From: Proruminimicrobium sp963666965
Lineage (GTDB): Bacteria; Elusimicrobiota; Endomicrobiia; Endomicrobiales; Endomicrobiaceae
NCBI GenBank assembly: GCA_963666965.1
Contig: OY762939.1
Span: forward strand, 558,001-622,000
Reading direction: 5' to 3'
DNA length: 64,000 nt
The notes beneath the pieces were generated by a model that ran no database searches, was not told the origin of the DNA, and was given only the letters and a program-made list of their open reading frames with translations. The translations under genes and the position numbers were made by a program. Shown here piece by piece: positions 35,205-43,445 of the stretch (positions are counted from its first letter, which is position 1; each line of letters starts with the position of its first letter).

Positions 35205-35597
35205 ATGGCAGAAGTAAAAAAACCGGTTGTAAAAAAGAAAATAAAATATGTCGGCGGAATAGCAAGAGCTTATATACAATCTACTTTCAATAACACAATA
35301 GTAACTATAGCTGACGACAAAGGAAATACTTTGGCTTGGGCATCGGCAGGCGGTTCGGGATTTAAAGGAGCAAAAAAAGGAACTCCGTTCGCCGCTCAGA
35401 TGACAGCAAATGCAGTAGGCAAAAAGGCTTTGGATATGGGCGTAAAACAAGTTGCAGTTTTTGTTAACGGCCCTGGGCCGGGAAGAGAAACAGCCATCAG
35501 AGGCTTGTATGCATCAGGACTTATGGTTGCGGCTATTAAGGACGTAACCCCCGTTCCTCACGACGGATGCCGTCCGCCAAAACCAAGAAGAGTATAG
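35205..35597 (+). CDS. rpsK: 30S ribosomal protein S11
   Basis: Platform protein near the mRNA exit. 130 residues. Seen: A-Y-I-Q-S-T-F-N-N-T-I-V-T, G-S-G-F-K-G-A-K-K-G-T-P-F-A and the C-terminal D-V-T-P-V-P-H-D-G-C-R-P-P-K-P-R-R-V. 47 bases after rpsM. Confidence 0.98.
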   Translation: MAEVKKPVVKKKIKYVGGIARAYIQSTFNNTIVTIADDKGNTLAWASAGGSGFKGAKKGTPFAAQMTANAVGKKALDMGVKQVAVFVNGPGPGRETAIRGLYASGLMVAAIKDVTPVPHDGCRPPKPRRV

Positions 35598-35629
35598 TTT
35601 TTAAAAATTTTTTCGGAGGATTTTAATAG

Positions 35630-36253
35630 ATGTCAAGATATACAGGGTCAGTATGTAAACAATGCAGAACGGAAAGAGAAAAACTTTTTTTGAAAGGCGA
35701 AAAATGCAATTCAAAATGCACGCTCGATAAGAAAAGAGGCAAAAATGCACCGGGACAGCACGGAGCAAGAAAAGGAAAAATGTCCGATTACGGAAAACAT
35801 TTGAGAGAAAAACAGAAAGCAAGAAGAGTATTCGGTTTATCCGAACAGCAGTTTAGAAGATACTTCGGCGTTGCCGATAAGATGCCGGGAATGACAGGCG
35901 ACAATCTTCTTAAACTTTTGGAACTCAGACTTGACAATACCGTATATAAACTCGGCTTGTCTTTTTCAAGAAAAATGGGAAGACAGCTTGTTATGCACGG
36001 AAATGTTACAGTTAACGGCAAAAAAGTTGATGTTCCGAGATATCAGGTTAAAGCCGGCGACGTAATTTCCGTAAAAGATAAATACAAAACAAATGCAACT
36101 CTTGTAAAATTGATGGAAAATCCGGTTGCAGTTCCGTCATGGCTGGAATTTGATAAGAATACCATTACAGGTAAAGTGAAAAATGAACCTTCTGTAGAAG
36201 AATTTTCACATCCGATCAACAGCCAGCTGATAGTTGAATTGTATTCGAAATAA
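35630..36253 (+). CDS. rpsD: 30S ribosomal protein S4, zinc-binding form
   Basis: Assembly-initiator protein of the 30S. 207 residues with an S4 RNA-binding domain (L-E-L-R-L-D-N-T-V-Y-K-L-G). The N-terminus has C-K-Q-C and C-N-S-K-C, the four-cysteine zinc site of C+ S4 proteins. K-N-A-P-G-Q-H-G follows. 32 bases after rpsK. Confidence 0.98.
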   Translation: MSRYTGSVCKQCRTEREKLFLKGEKCNSKCTLDKKRGKNAPGQHGARKGKMSDYGKHLREKQKARRVFGLSEQQFRRYFGVADKMPGMTGDNLLKLLELRLDNTVYKLGLSFSRKMGRQLVMHGNVTVNGKKVDVPRYQVKAGDVISVKDKYKTNATLVKLMENPVAVPSWLEFDKNTITGKVKNEPSVEEFSHPINSQLIVELYSK

Positions 36254-36299
36254 AAATAAATAACCGCTTGAAAAAGCGCGTTAAATGGAGTTATATAGG

Positions 36300-37262
36300 A
36301 TGAAAACATCAAATTTAAAAAAATTAGAAAAGTTGCAGTTGGAAGAGGCAACAGCTTCTAAGACTTTCGGAAGATTTTTTGCGCAGCCTTTTGAAAGAGG
36401 ATACGGTCACACGATCGGAAACTCTTTGAGAAGAATTCTTCTTTCAAGCATTGAAGGATCCGCAATTACTTCCGTTAACGTTGTAGGCGCTTCTCACGAA
36501 TACTCGGTAATCAAAGGCGTAAGAGAAGACGTTCTCCAGATTATTCTTAACCTCAAAAAGGTAAGAGTAAAACTTCTTTCCGAAGGACCTGAAAGACTTG
36601 CTTTGAAAGTTTCAAAAGCAGGCGTTGTAAAAGCAAAAGACATAGAAAAGAATGCATCTGTCGAAATTCTTAATCCGGATCAGGAAATAGCAAACATAGA
36701 CGCAGGAACAACTCTTGAAATTGAGCTTGAAGTTTCAAAAGGCAGAGGCTATGTTTTGGCAAGCGATATCAAAAATCATAAATATTCGGCGGGAACAATC
36801 GTTATGGACGCTCTTTTTTCACCGGTAACGAAAGTTAACTACGAAGTTGAAAATACCAGAGTCGACCAGTCTTACAATTACGACAAACTCATAATGGAAG
36901 TCTGGACAGATGGTTCAATCAGCCCTCAGGACGCATTGATAGAATCGGCGAAAGTATTGCAGGCAAGTCTTGCAATATTTACCGGTGTAGCAAGCGTAGC
37001 CAAAGAAGTTGAAGCAGTCGAACCTGCAGAACCGAAAGTTGAAGATAAATCGGAAGAAGTAAAATCACAGCCTATCAGCATTCTTGATCTTTCCACAAGA
37101 GCTTCAAACGGCTTGAAGAACGAAGGAATCGAAACAATAGGCGAACTCGTAAAATATTCTGAAGACGAACTTCTCGGTCTCGATAAATTCGGACAGAATT
37201 CTCTTAAAGAAATAAAGAAAAAACTTGAAGAAATAGGTTTGACTTTGAAGGAGCATAAATAA
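36300..37262 (+). CDS. rpoA: RNA polymerase alpha subunit
   Basis: 320 residues from ATG 36300 (GGAG 9 bases upstream); an ATG at 36285 is in frame without a ribosome binding site. The N-terminal dimerisation domain shows E-R-G-Y-G-H-T-I-G-N-S-L-R-R-I-L-L-S-S. An acidic linker follows, then the C-terminal DNA/activator-binding domain with N-G-L-K-N-E-G-I-E-T-I-G-E-L. Normal position between rpsD and rplQ; one base separates its stop from rplQ. Confidence 0.98.
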   Translation: MKTSNLKKLEKLQLEEATASKTFGRFFAQPFERGYGHTIGNSLRRILLSSIEGSAITSVNVVGASHEYSVIKGVREDVLQIILNLKKVRVKLLSEGPERLALKVSKAGVVKAKDIEKNASVEILNPDQEIANIDAGTTLEIELEVSKGRGYVLASDIKNHKYSAGTIVMDALFSPVTKVNYEVENTRVDQSYNYDKLIMEVWTDGSISPQDALIESAKVLQASLAIFTGVASVAKEVEAVEPAEPKVEDKSEEVKSQPISILDLSTRASNGLKNEGIETIGELVKYSEDELLGLDKFGQNSLKEIKKKLEEIGLTLKEHK

Positions 37263-37263
37263 A

Positions 37264-37617
37264 ATGATTAAGAATCATAATACAAGAAAACTGGCAATAA
37301 CACCTTCTCATAAGAGAGCTATGATGAGAAATATGACAAGAGAACTCTTTTTGCATGAAAAAATTACTACAACTGTTCCAAGAGCAAAAGAAGTTGTAAG
37401 ATTTGCAGAAAAGCTTATCACAAAAGCAAAGCCGGCTGATTTGAATGCAAAGAAAGTTTTGCACGGCGAAATCAACAGCAAAGAAGTTGTTAAGAAACTT
37501 TTTGAAGTGTTGGTTCCGAGATATAAAGAAAGAAACGGCGGCTATACGCAGATTTTGAAGCTTGAACCTAGAAGAGGCGACGGCGCACAGAAAGCGATAG
37601 TAAGGCTTGTTATCTAA
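37264..37617 (+). CDS. rplQ: 50S ribosomal protein L17
   Basis: 117 residues. Seen: H-K-R-A-M-M-R-N-M-T-R-E-L-F, H-E-K-I-T-T-T-V-P-R-A-K-E and P-R-Y-K-E-R-N-G-G-Y-T-Q-I. Last gene of the adk-rplQ unit and immediately followed by repeat material. Confidence 0.97.
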   Translation: MIKNHNTRKLAITPSHKRAMMRNMTRELFLHEKITTTVPRAKEVVRFAEKLITKAKPADLNAKKVLHGEINSKEVVKKLFEVLVPRYKERNGGYTQILKLEPRRGDGAQKAIVRLVI

Positions 37618-37699
37618 TATCTAACAATATACGTTTAAAAATAAGGGCACTGTTTGTTCACACGCAAGCGGTGCCTGTAGTACGTTTACACACTATAGC

Positions 37700-37808
37700 G
37701 GCTTTAATATTTGGACTACAATAAAAAATTCAAAGGGTTTATGTACCGTGTACACTTTCGTACACCGCACCCTTTGAATTTTTTATTTCGTCATCAAATC
37801 TTAAAGCC
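37700..37808. repeat. composite hairpin element B
   Basis: Outer arms pair 13 of 14 bases (37700-37713 GGCTTTAATATTTG with 37795-37808). Inner arms pair over 19 bases (37720-37738 with 37769-37787). The 30-base loop contains TTATGTACCGT, ACTTTCGTACACCGC. The loop matches elements A and C while the inner arms differ. The 5' flank TATAGCGGCTT is shared with the element at 56908. A further small hairpin GGCAC/GTGCC lies at about 37645-37675. Confidence 0.75.
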
Positions 37809-37902
37809 TTTCAACAGCCACAGCAGAAAAAGCTTCACTTTGTAAATTCTTCTCCTCGCACAAAATCTTTCTAGCCTTTAATGGCAAAAAATTATTTGAT
37901 TC

Positions 37903-37931
37903 TTGACAAATTCACAGGTATTTTATATTAT
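37903..37931 (+). promoter_or_regulatory. promoter of the second accessory segment
   Basis: TTGACA (37903-37908), 17-base spacer, TATTAT (37926-37931). If used, it gives a leader of roughly 465 bases before the small gene at 38405. Confidence 0.6.
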
Positions 37932-37939
37932 CCAGAAAA

Positions 37940-38244
37940 CACAAAGCTTTGTTTAAAAATATAGTGTTTTTCTGAAAAAAAGGAAAATAACGGAAATGAA
38001 ATATTTTGTGCTACTTGGACTAGAATTTATGTGAGAGAAAAAGGTGTTGTTATAGTAGTTTCTTCCCACTTGTAGTTTCTATCCATAGAAGCAAATAATC
38101 ATTAGAGTTGTAGAAGTTTTAATATGTTTTATTTTTATAAATTTTCTATTGTTAATATATTTTTTTATTAATATATGAAAATTTATGAAATAACTTAAAA
38201 TTAAAACGCTGTAAGTATTTTGCATTTTAAATTTGGAAAAGAAA
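37940..38244 (+). other. untranslated A/T-rich leader, no gene seen
   Basis: No convincing coding sequence. Contains an imperfect hairpin AGAAAACAC...GTGTTTTTCT (about 37933-37973), a possible 12-codon peptide starting at ATG 37996, and a first copy of GTGAGAG at 38031-38037 that foreshadows the two loop copies further down. Confidence 0.4.
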
Positions 38245-38370
38245 GGCAAAAGATTTATTTATATAAAATCTTTTGCCAAAAAGGTCGACTCTAGCCTTTG
38301 TGAGAGAAAGCTAGAGATGCAACAAGTATAAAATCGAAATTCAAGCCTGTGAGAGTTTACCATTTTATAC
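38245..38370 (+). ncRNA. candidate structured leader RNA with repeated GTGAGAG loops
   Basis: Three consecutive stem-loops. H1: 12-bp perfect stem GGCAAAAGATTT/AAATCTTTTGCC (38245-38256, 38266-38277). H2: CTCTAGC/GCTAGAG (38289-38295, 38310-38316) extended by TTT/AAA, leaving GTGAGAG as the loop. H3: GTATAAAAT/ATTTTATAC (38326-38334, 38362-38370), with a second GTGAGAG in its loop (38349-38355), preceded by the same AGCCT as in H2. The coding sequence starts 35 bases later. It resembles no riboswitch I know. A leader regulator or a stand-alone RNA are both possible. Confidence 0.45.
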
Positions 38371-38404
38371 CTTGATTGTAAATATCTTAATAGGGGGTAA
38401 TAAA

Positions 38405-38515
38405 ATGGCGAAGACAAAAGTTGTTGTTAGGAGTGCAATTACAGGAAAATTTGTAACTAAGAGTTATGGGCAGAATCATCCAAAAACAACAGTTAGAGAA
38501 GTAGTCAAGAAATAA
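38405..38515 (+). CDS. 36-residue basic protein of a recurrent small family
   Basis: M-A-K-T-K-V-V-V-R-S-A-I-T-G-K-F-V then K-S-Y-G-Q-N-H-P-K-T-T-V-R-E. SD GGGGGT 5 bases upstream. The S-A-I-T-G-x-F-V-x-K ... P-x-T-T-V-x-E pattern recurs in short bacterial proteins I have seen without a known function, so the gene is probably real. First gene of the accessory operon, 64 bases before the next gene. Confidence 0.65.
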   Translation: MAKTKVVVRSAITGKFVTKSYGQNHPKTTVREVVKK

Positions 38516-38579
38516 AATTTACAAGTCCAACCCAAATATATATTTATGTTTGGGTTGGATAAAATTTAAGAGGTGTTTT

Positions 38580-38753
38580 ATGGAAGATACAACAGAAAAA
38601 ACAAGTTCCAATGAAACTCAATCTGTACAAGATTTTAATAATTTAAGTGACATTAGTAAAATTTTTGAATTGGCAGATGCTAAAAATATTAGTGAAAATA
38701 AAATCAAAATGCATTTATCAGATCATATAAATAAATTAATCAATGTCCAATGA
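38580..38753 (+). CDS. small acidic protein, unrecognised
   Basis: 57 residues from ATG 38580 (SD AGAGGTG). Rich in Asp, Glu, Ser and Asn with a predicted helical C-terminal half; no recognisable domain. Its stop overlaps the ATG of the SDH-type gene (ATGA), so the two are likely made together; it may be a partner or inhibitor of that protein (inference). Confidence 0.6.
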   Translation: MEDTTEKTSSNETQSVQDFNNLSDISKIFELADAKNISENKIKMHLSDHINKLINVQ

Positions 38754-39502
38754 TAGCTGATAAATATTTATTTTTATTCCTTTATGACGAATATCAAAGT
38801 ATTGATGAAGGGATGGCAGATAGAATATATGCCTCTATCCCTAACAATAATACAAAACCAATTTTATTAATTTTACATAGCAGAGGTGGTTCTATTGAAC
38901 CAGCATATTTGATTAGTAAAACTTGTAGAGAGAATTCACAGGAATTTTCTGTTGCTGTGCCAAGAAGAGCAAAATCAGCTGCAACTTTAATATCTTTAGG
39001 GGCTAAAAGTATTCATATGGGACATATGAGTGAATTAGGGCCAATAGACCCACAGTTTGGTAGATTGCCAGCATTAGGATTGAGTAGTTCTTTGGAAAGA
39101 ATAGCAAAAATTGTTACTGCTTATCCAAAATCAAGCGATATGTTTGCTAGATATCTTAGTGAAAAATTAGAATTGCCTTTATTCGGATATTTTGAAAGAG
39201 TTTCAGAGTCAGCAGAACAGTATGCTAAAATTTTGTTAGAAGATAAAAATACATTAAACATAAATGATGTAGCAAATCGGTTGGTGTATGGATACAAAGA
39301 TCACAGTTTTGTCATAGATAAAGATGAAGCCAAGAAATATTTAAATGAGATGATCAAAACCAATACAGATGAATATAGGTTAGCAAATACAATACATAAA
39401 TTTATGAGCAAGTTAAATATTATATTTGGTATAGAAAAGAAAATAAGGTTTTCTATAATAGGACAATCTAAAAATTTTATAAGTAACAAAATTGAAGAAT
39501 AA
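38750..39502 (+). CDS. SDH-type (ClpP/crotonase-fold) serine protease-like protein
   Basis: 250 residues. It matches the serine dehydrogenase proteinase (SDH_sah) pattern: H-S-R-G-G-S47-I-E-P-A-Y (oxyanion glycines), V-P-R-R-A-K-S76-A-A-T-L (probable nucleophile Ser76) and S-E-L-G-P-I-D100-P-Q. Family members have a ClpP/SppA-like fold and are usually called proteases, with little biochemical proof. No membrane segment is evident, so it is probably cytoplasmic. It overlaps the 57-residue gene. Codon use is more A/T-rich than in rpoA-rplQ, suggesting transfer. Its role could be defence or stress related; that is only an inference from context. Confidence 0.8.
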   Translation: MIADKYLFLFLYDEYQSIDEGMADRIYASIPNNNTKPILLILHSRGGSIEPAYLISKTCRENSQEFSVAVPRRAKSAATLISLGAKSIHMGHMSELGPIDPQFGRLPALGLSSSLERIAKIVTAYPKSSDMFARYLSEKLELPLFGYFERVSESAEQYAKILLEDKNTLNINDVANRLVYGYKDHSFVIDKDEAKKYLNEMIKTNTDEYRLANTIHKFMSKLNIIFGIEKKIRFSIIGQSKNFISNKIEE

Positions 39503-39582
39503 AAATCAAATAATAATTTTTTTTGTTCTTGAATAGAATTTTTAAATTCAATGACAGATTGAAGATTTATATACGTTGATGA
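39503..39582. other. short spacer, no gene seen
   Basis: A/T-rich, with an A4/T8 run just after the protease-like gene (about 39502-39525) that could form a weak terminator. Nothing else seen. Confidence 0.3.
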
Positions 39583-39714
39583 TTATTTTAGCAGTTCTAT
39601 GGTTCTTAAAATAAAATCAATAAGACTTAGAATCATTTGTTTGTCTAGGTTCTTTTTAATAAAACCCCAAATAAATTTGATGAAACTAACAACGCTTTTT
39701 TTGTTCCTTTTCAT
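39583..39714 (-). CDS. possible 43-residue hydrophobic/basic peptide
   Basis: From ATG 39714, with GAGGT 7 bases upstream: basic start M-K-R-N-K-K-S, then W-G-F-I-K-K and a hydrophobic amphipathic C-terminal stretch with L-S-L-I-D-F-I-L. Not recognised. Length and composition resemble small membrane-active peptides or type I toxins. It is antisense to nothing annotated and faces the protease-like gene tail to tail. The good ribosome binding site is the main support. Confidence 0.4.
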   Translation of the reverse strand: MKRNKKSVVSFIKFIWGFIKKNLDKQMILSLIDFILRTIELLK

Positions 39715-40045
39715 TTCAATACCTCGTTTAGTTATTTTTACATCTTGATTTTGCAATAAAAATGAAAATTCAATCTGATAAATTAGAAAAATTTATGAAT
39801 TTCTTTTTAATGATTTTGTTGCTTATAGAATTGAAGGCTTATGTATGTAAGTGATACCTCTATTTGATATAACACTTTTTATAACAAAAGTTGGTTGTTT
39901 TAATCGTAAGATTGTAGTTTTGTGATTATTTTGTAGATAATTCAATTTGATTAGCATATTATATAACATAAATCATAATAACTTTAGAGAGACAAACTGT
40001 AAAAAACTGAATTTATTTGGTGGAAAATGTTAGTGAAATGGTTGG
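39715..40045. other. non-coding A/T-rich spacer
   Basis: No gene or clear structure seen. Base composition is strongly A/T, as in the accessory segment before it. A 66-codon open frame at 40017-40217 runs through the terminator hairpin and is not credible. Confidence 0.5.
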
Positions 40046-40079
40046 AATCTTCCCTTTCGGGAAGATTTATTATTTTTTT
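40046..40079 (+). terminator. rho-independent terminator
   Basis: AATCTTCCC / GGGAAGATT (40046-40054, 40059-40067) with a 4-base TTTC loop, then TATTATTTTTTT. It is 540 bases beyond the nearest plus-strand gene, so either the accessory transcript has a long 3' end or an unseen small RNA ends here. Confidence 0.75.
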
Positions 40080-40341
40080 GTCAGTCCATTGACAAAACTT
40101 TTATTTTTGGTTAAAACAACTCATTTCAGTTTTTACAAAAAATTGATAAGTTTTCAAACATTTTTTGGATTTAAGTATTATAATATTGGCGTGAATAAAG
40201 ATATGCTTAGAAAATAGTATTTATTGTTCTTACTTTAGATAGCTCTTACTGCTTTTTTTAATGTTTTCGCAATGTGTCTGAAGTGCTGCACAACAGTTAA
40301 TTCCGACGGGGCAGGCAATTTTTACGACGGATTTTTTTATT

Positions 40342-40809
40342 TTAAAGCGTAATATCGGATAATGTGAATTTCAAAATTTTTTCAAGTTCGCTGAGGTTTG
40401 TTTCAATTTGGTAGCCTATTTTGCCTGCACTGAAAATTATAACAGGATTTAGCTGCGCGCTTTTATCTATTACGGTTGTAAAATTTTTTTTCATTCCCAA
40501 AGGCGAGCAGCCTCCGTGTACATATCCGGTAAGAGCAAACAGGTCTTTGCTTTTTAACATATCAATTGATTTCTCGTTAACGCTTGCGGCCGCTTTTTTT
40601 AAATCAAGTTCCTTTTCAACAGGTATCATAAACACATAATGCTGTTTTGATTTTGCAACGGTGACAAGAGTTTTAAAAACTAAATCTGGATTTTGATTCA
40701 ACGCTTTTGCTACCTCAACGCCGTTTACGGCGCTGCTGTCAACATAAGAATATGTTTTGTAAATTATTTTGCTTCTGTCCAAAATGCGCATTGCGTTAGT
40801 TTTTTCCAT
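40342..40809 (-). CDS. ybaK: YbaK/EbsC-type aminoacyl-tRNA deacylase
   Basis: 155 residues. Members hydrolyse mischarged Cys-tRNA(Pro) or related species in the cytoplasm. Seen: V-F-K-T-L-V near residue 45, V-P-V-E-K-E-L-D-L-K-K-A-A, G-Y-V-H-G-G-C-S-P-L-G, and G-K-I-G-Y-Q-I near the end, all family-typical. 18 bases after the minus-strand AsmA-like gene, probably one transcript. Confidence 0.93.
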   Translation of the reverse strand: MEKTNAMRILDRSKIIYKTYSYVDSSAVNGVEVAKALNQNPDLVFKTLVTVAKSKQHYVFMIPVEKELDLKKAAASVNEKSIDMLKSKDLFALTGYVHGGCSPLGMKKNFTTVIDKSAQLNPVIIFSAGKIGYQIETNLSELEKILKFTLSDITL

Positions 40810-40827
40810 AATTGATCACATCGCTTT

Positions 40828-43038
40828 TTACTCAGGCTGCTGGGAAACAGTTACTGTATTTGTAGAAATTTCCGGTTCTTGAATTTCATTGTCGTTTTCA
40901 TCATGTTTCTTTAAGCCGAGAAGACTTGAAAATCCTTTTTTAAATCCGTCGGCAACTACATTGTTCAAAAGAGACTGGCTTACTATTGAAGAAACGCTGC
41001 CGAGCAAACTTAAACTTCCCTGAGGATTATCTACGGTTCCTTTAATTTTTATCATTAACGGCATTATTCCGTCGTCTTCGTGTCTGCCCGGCGCGGTGTG
41101 GACTTTTAAGTTTATATCGTTGTCTTTAAAATTTATATTGCCGGTTATTTTAAAAGAAAGAAGGCTTGAAACAAAAGAGCATTTTTCAAAATTTGCGATA
41201 CCGTCTGTAACTTTAATTTTTGTCGTAAAAGAGTCAAAATCTATTTTGCCGTCCATCTTTTTCTGAGATTCATCCGTCTGTGCTTCCTCTTTTTTTTCGG
41301 ATGAAAAAACAGATTTGCCTATATTATCCAATATTTCTATAACATTTAATGCATTTATTACTTTGCTTACTACAAATAAAGATAAAAATAAGCTTTTTGT
41401 CAGCATATTGGCGTTTGTCAGTTTATACAGATCTTTTATAGTTCCTTTTTCTGTTTGAAAATTCATTGAACCGTTTACGGCGTCCATGACAGGCGTAAAT
41501 CCTAAGATGTTCGTGTTAAATACGATATTTTGTCCTTTAAAGAATATTGTGTCTAAATCTTTAACGGCAAAATCAATTTTTATATTCAATGGCGTTGACT
41601 GTTCTTTTTTAGTCTCCAGCTGTTTTTGTTCGGTTGTTTTTTTATCGGGAGCGGGAGCTGTTTCTTGTTGTTGTTTTATTGAATTGTCAGGTTCAATTTG
41701 CCTGTATGTTATTTTATCGGCTCTGAAAAAGAAAGATACATCCCCTGCATTTTTTGTAATTACATACGATGCGTTTGCCGTAAAAGGATTGTCGTTAAGA
41801 TTGCCGTTGAGTTTCGGTATTTTAATATTCTTTAAATTTTCTATTCCTATTTCTGAGTTTATATCCGTAAAAACGCCGGTATTTGCGCTTACAAAACCTG
41901 CATTTATAAAGCGGCAGATTCCTTTGAGCGGATTTTTATCTGTTGTTTCGATATCGCTTTTAAAGGTCCCGTTTATTTTGTAAGGTTTCAGCATATCAAT
42001 AAATCCGCCTATTTCTTTAAGTGAAATATCGGAATCTGTTTTAAGATAATAAGCAGGTTCTTTGCCGCCGTAATTAAAAAATCCGGAAGCGTTTATAAAG
42101 GACTTTTCAGTTTTTAATGAGAAAGATTCGATATTGACTATGCTCTTAATGAGGTCAGCCGACAATTTTGAACGTATATTAATATAAGGGATAAAAAAAA
42201 CTGGCATTTCTGTTATGTTTTTAAAGCTTTCGGAAGACAGATTATTTATTGAAATATCGGTCGTGATTAACGGATTATTAAAATTTTCAACGGTTCCTTT
42301 TAATACAACTGATGCGTCTTGGTATTTTATCACGAAATTTGAAATATTAATGCCTGCTTTTTCAAGATTAAGATCGTTAAGATTTAAAGTGGAATTAAAG
42401 GCTGTATAAATGCCGTTAAGTTTTTTGTCTTTTAAGACGACATCTGTTTTTAAAGCGGCGTTAAATTTAAACGGGCTGTCAAAAGAAAAATTTTCTACAT
42501 AAAAGGATATGCCGTCTATTTTTATATCTGTTTTGTTTTTTAAATCGCGGTATCTCACGGAAGCGTTTTGAATATTTGTTTTGCAAAATAACATTTTTAT
42601 GAGTTTTTTTGTTTCTTTTTCGTCTTGTTCGTCCGGAGTTGTTTGAGCAGCGTCCGTATTTGCAATAAGATTTTCAAAATTAAAACGGCCGGTTTTGTCT
42701 TTTGTTATATTTATTTTAATGCCGTCAAAATCTATCCCCATTACTTTTATTTTGCCTTTTAATAAAAACAAAGGTGCAAAATATACATAAGCCCTGTCGG
42801 ATGCAAATAAAAATTCGCCGTTTGATTCAACGCCAACATTCTCAAGTTTTAAATCAAAAAGATTTGCCGATATGCGGCCTATTGTAACATCGGCTCCGGT
42901 TTTTTCTTTAATAAGACGTGTTATTTTGCTTTTTACGTCATCAAGAGGTAAAATATACACTAAGGCAAAGTGCAGCAATGAAATAACTAGCAAAACTGCG
43001 CATAATATGACTGCTAAAACTTTCAGGGTTGTTTTCAC
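40828..43038 (-). CDS. AsmA-like protein
   Basis: 736 residues if translation starts at GTG 43038; a TTG at 43056 is also in frame. An N-terminal membrane helix is followed by the typical AsmA start (T-G-A-D-V-T-I-G-R-I-S-A-N-L-F-D-L-K-L-E-N-V), then a long beta-rich periplasmic region. Residues ~460-480 are low complexity (Gln, Lys, Thr). The C-terminal part shows G-K-I-D-F-D-S-F and G-N-I-N-F-K. AsmA-family proteins bridge the periplasm and are implicated in phospholipid transport to the outer membrane. TATAAT lies only 9 bases before the GTG and no SD is seen, so a leaderless message is possible. Confidence 0.82.
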   Translation of the reverse strand: MKTTLKVLAVILCAVLLVISLLHFALVYILPLDDVKSKITRLIKEKTGADVTIGRISANLFDLKLENVGVESNGEFLFASDRAYVYFAPLFLLKGKIKVMGIDFDGIKINITKDKTGRFNFENLIANTDAAQTTPDEQDEKETKKLIKMLFCKTNIQNASVRYRDLKNKTDIKIDGISFYVENFSFDSPFKFNAALKTDVVLKDKKLNGIYTAFNSTLNLNDLNLEKAGINISNFVIKYQDASVVLKGTVENFNNPLITTDISINNLSSESFKNITEMPVFFIPYINIRSKLSADLIKSIVNIESFSLKTEKSFINASGFFNYGGKEPAYYLKTDSDISLKEIGGFIDMLKPYKINGTFKSDIETTDKNPLKGICRFINAGFVSANTGVFTDINSEIGIENLKNIKIPKLNGNLNDNPFTANASYVITKNAGDVSFFFRADKITYRQIEPDNSIKQQQETAPAPDKKTTEQKQLETKKEQSTPLNIKIDFAVKDLDTIFFKGQNIVFNTNILGFTPVMDAVNGSMNFQTEKGTIKDLYKLTNANMLTKSLFLSLFVVSKVINALNVIEILDNIGKSVFSSEKKEEAQTDESQKKMDGKIDFDSFTTKIKVTDGIANFEKCSFVSSLLSFKITGNINFKDNDINLKVHTAPGRHEDDGIMPLMIKIKGTVDNPQGSLSLLGSVSSIVSQSLLNNVVADGFKKGFSSLLGLKKHDENDNEIQEPEISTNTVTVSQQPE

Positions 43039-43166
43039 AATGCAAGTATTATACAAAAAATAAACACTGTTGCCGCAGATGTTTACTTCCGCAAAATAAT
43101 TTGATAGAATAAACGTTCAGTTTGGAAAAACTATATTTTAAGTATAAAATACGGGGGAGTTGTACG

Positions 43167-43427
43167 ATGGTATCACAGAAAAAAGAAGTAGTAGAAAAAT
43201 TTAAAACACACGCTACTGACACGGGTTCACCTGAAGTTCAGATTGCGCTGTTGACTACAAGAATTAACTATTTGGCAGACCATTTCAAAAAGTTCCCTAA
43301 AGATTTTGCATCTAGAATCGGATTTTTAAAGATGATAGGGCAGAGAAGAAGTCTTTTAGATTATTTGAAAAGAACCAAAAAAGAATCATATCAAGATATA
43401 TTGAAAAAACTTGATTTGAGAAAATAA
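43167..43427 (+). CDS. rpsO: 30S ribosomal protein S15
   Basis: 86 residues from ATG 43167 (SD GGGGGAG 7 bases upstream); an in-frame start at 43122 would add 15 atypical residues. Seen: H-A-T-D-T-G-S-P-E-V-Q-I-A-L-L-T-x-R-I and Q-R-R-S-L-L-D-Y-L-K. Upstream of pnp as in most bacteria. Confidence 0.98.
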   Translation: MVSQKKEVVEKFKTHATDTGSPEVQIALLTTRINYLADHFKKFPKDFASRIGFLKMIGQRRSLLDYLKRTKKESYQDILKKLDLRK

Positions 43428-43445
43428 AAAACAGGTTCGTCATAA

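Noticed and set aside
37996..38034. 12-codon leader peptide M-K-Y-F-V-L-L-G-L-E-F-M
   Set aside because: No run of a regulatory amino acid and no clear paired attenuator; too short to support.
40017..40217. 66-codon plus-strand open frame
   Set aside because: It contains the terminator hairpin at 40046-40079 and has low-complexity Phe/Lys/Tyr composition typical of AT-rich non-coding DNA.
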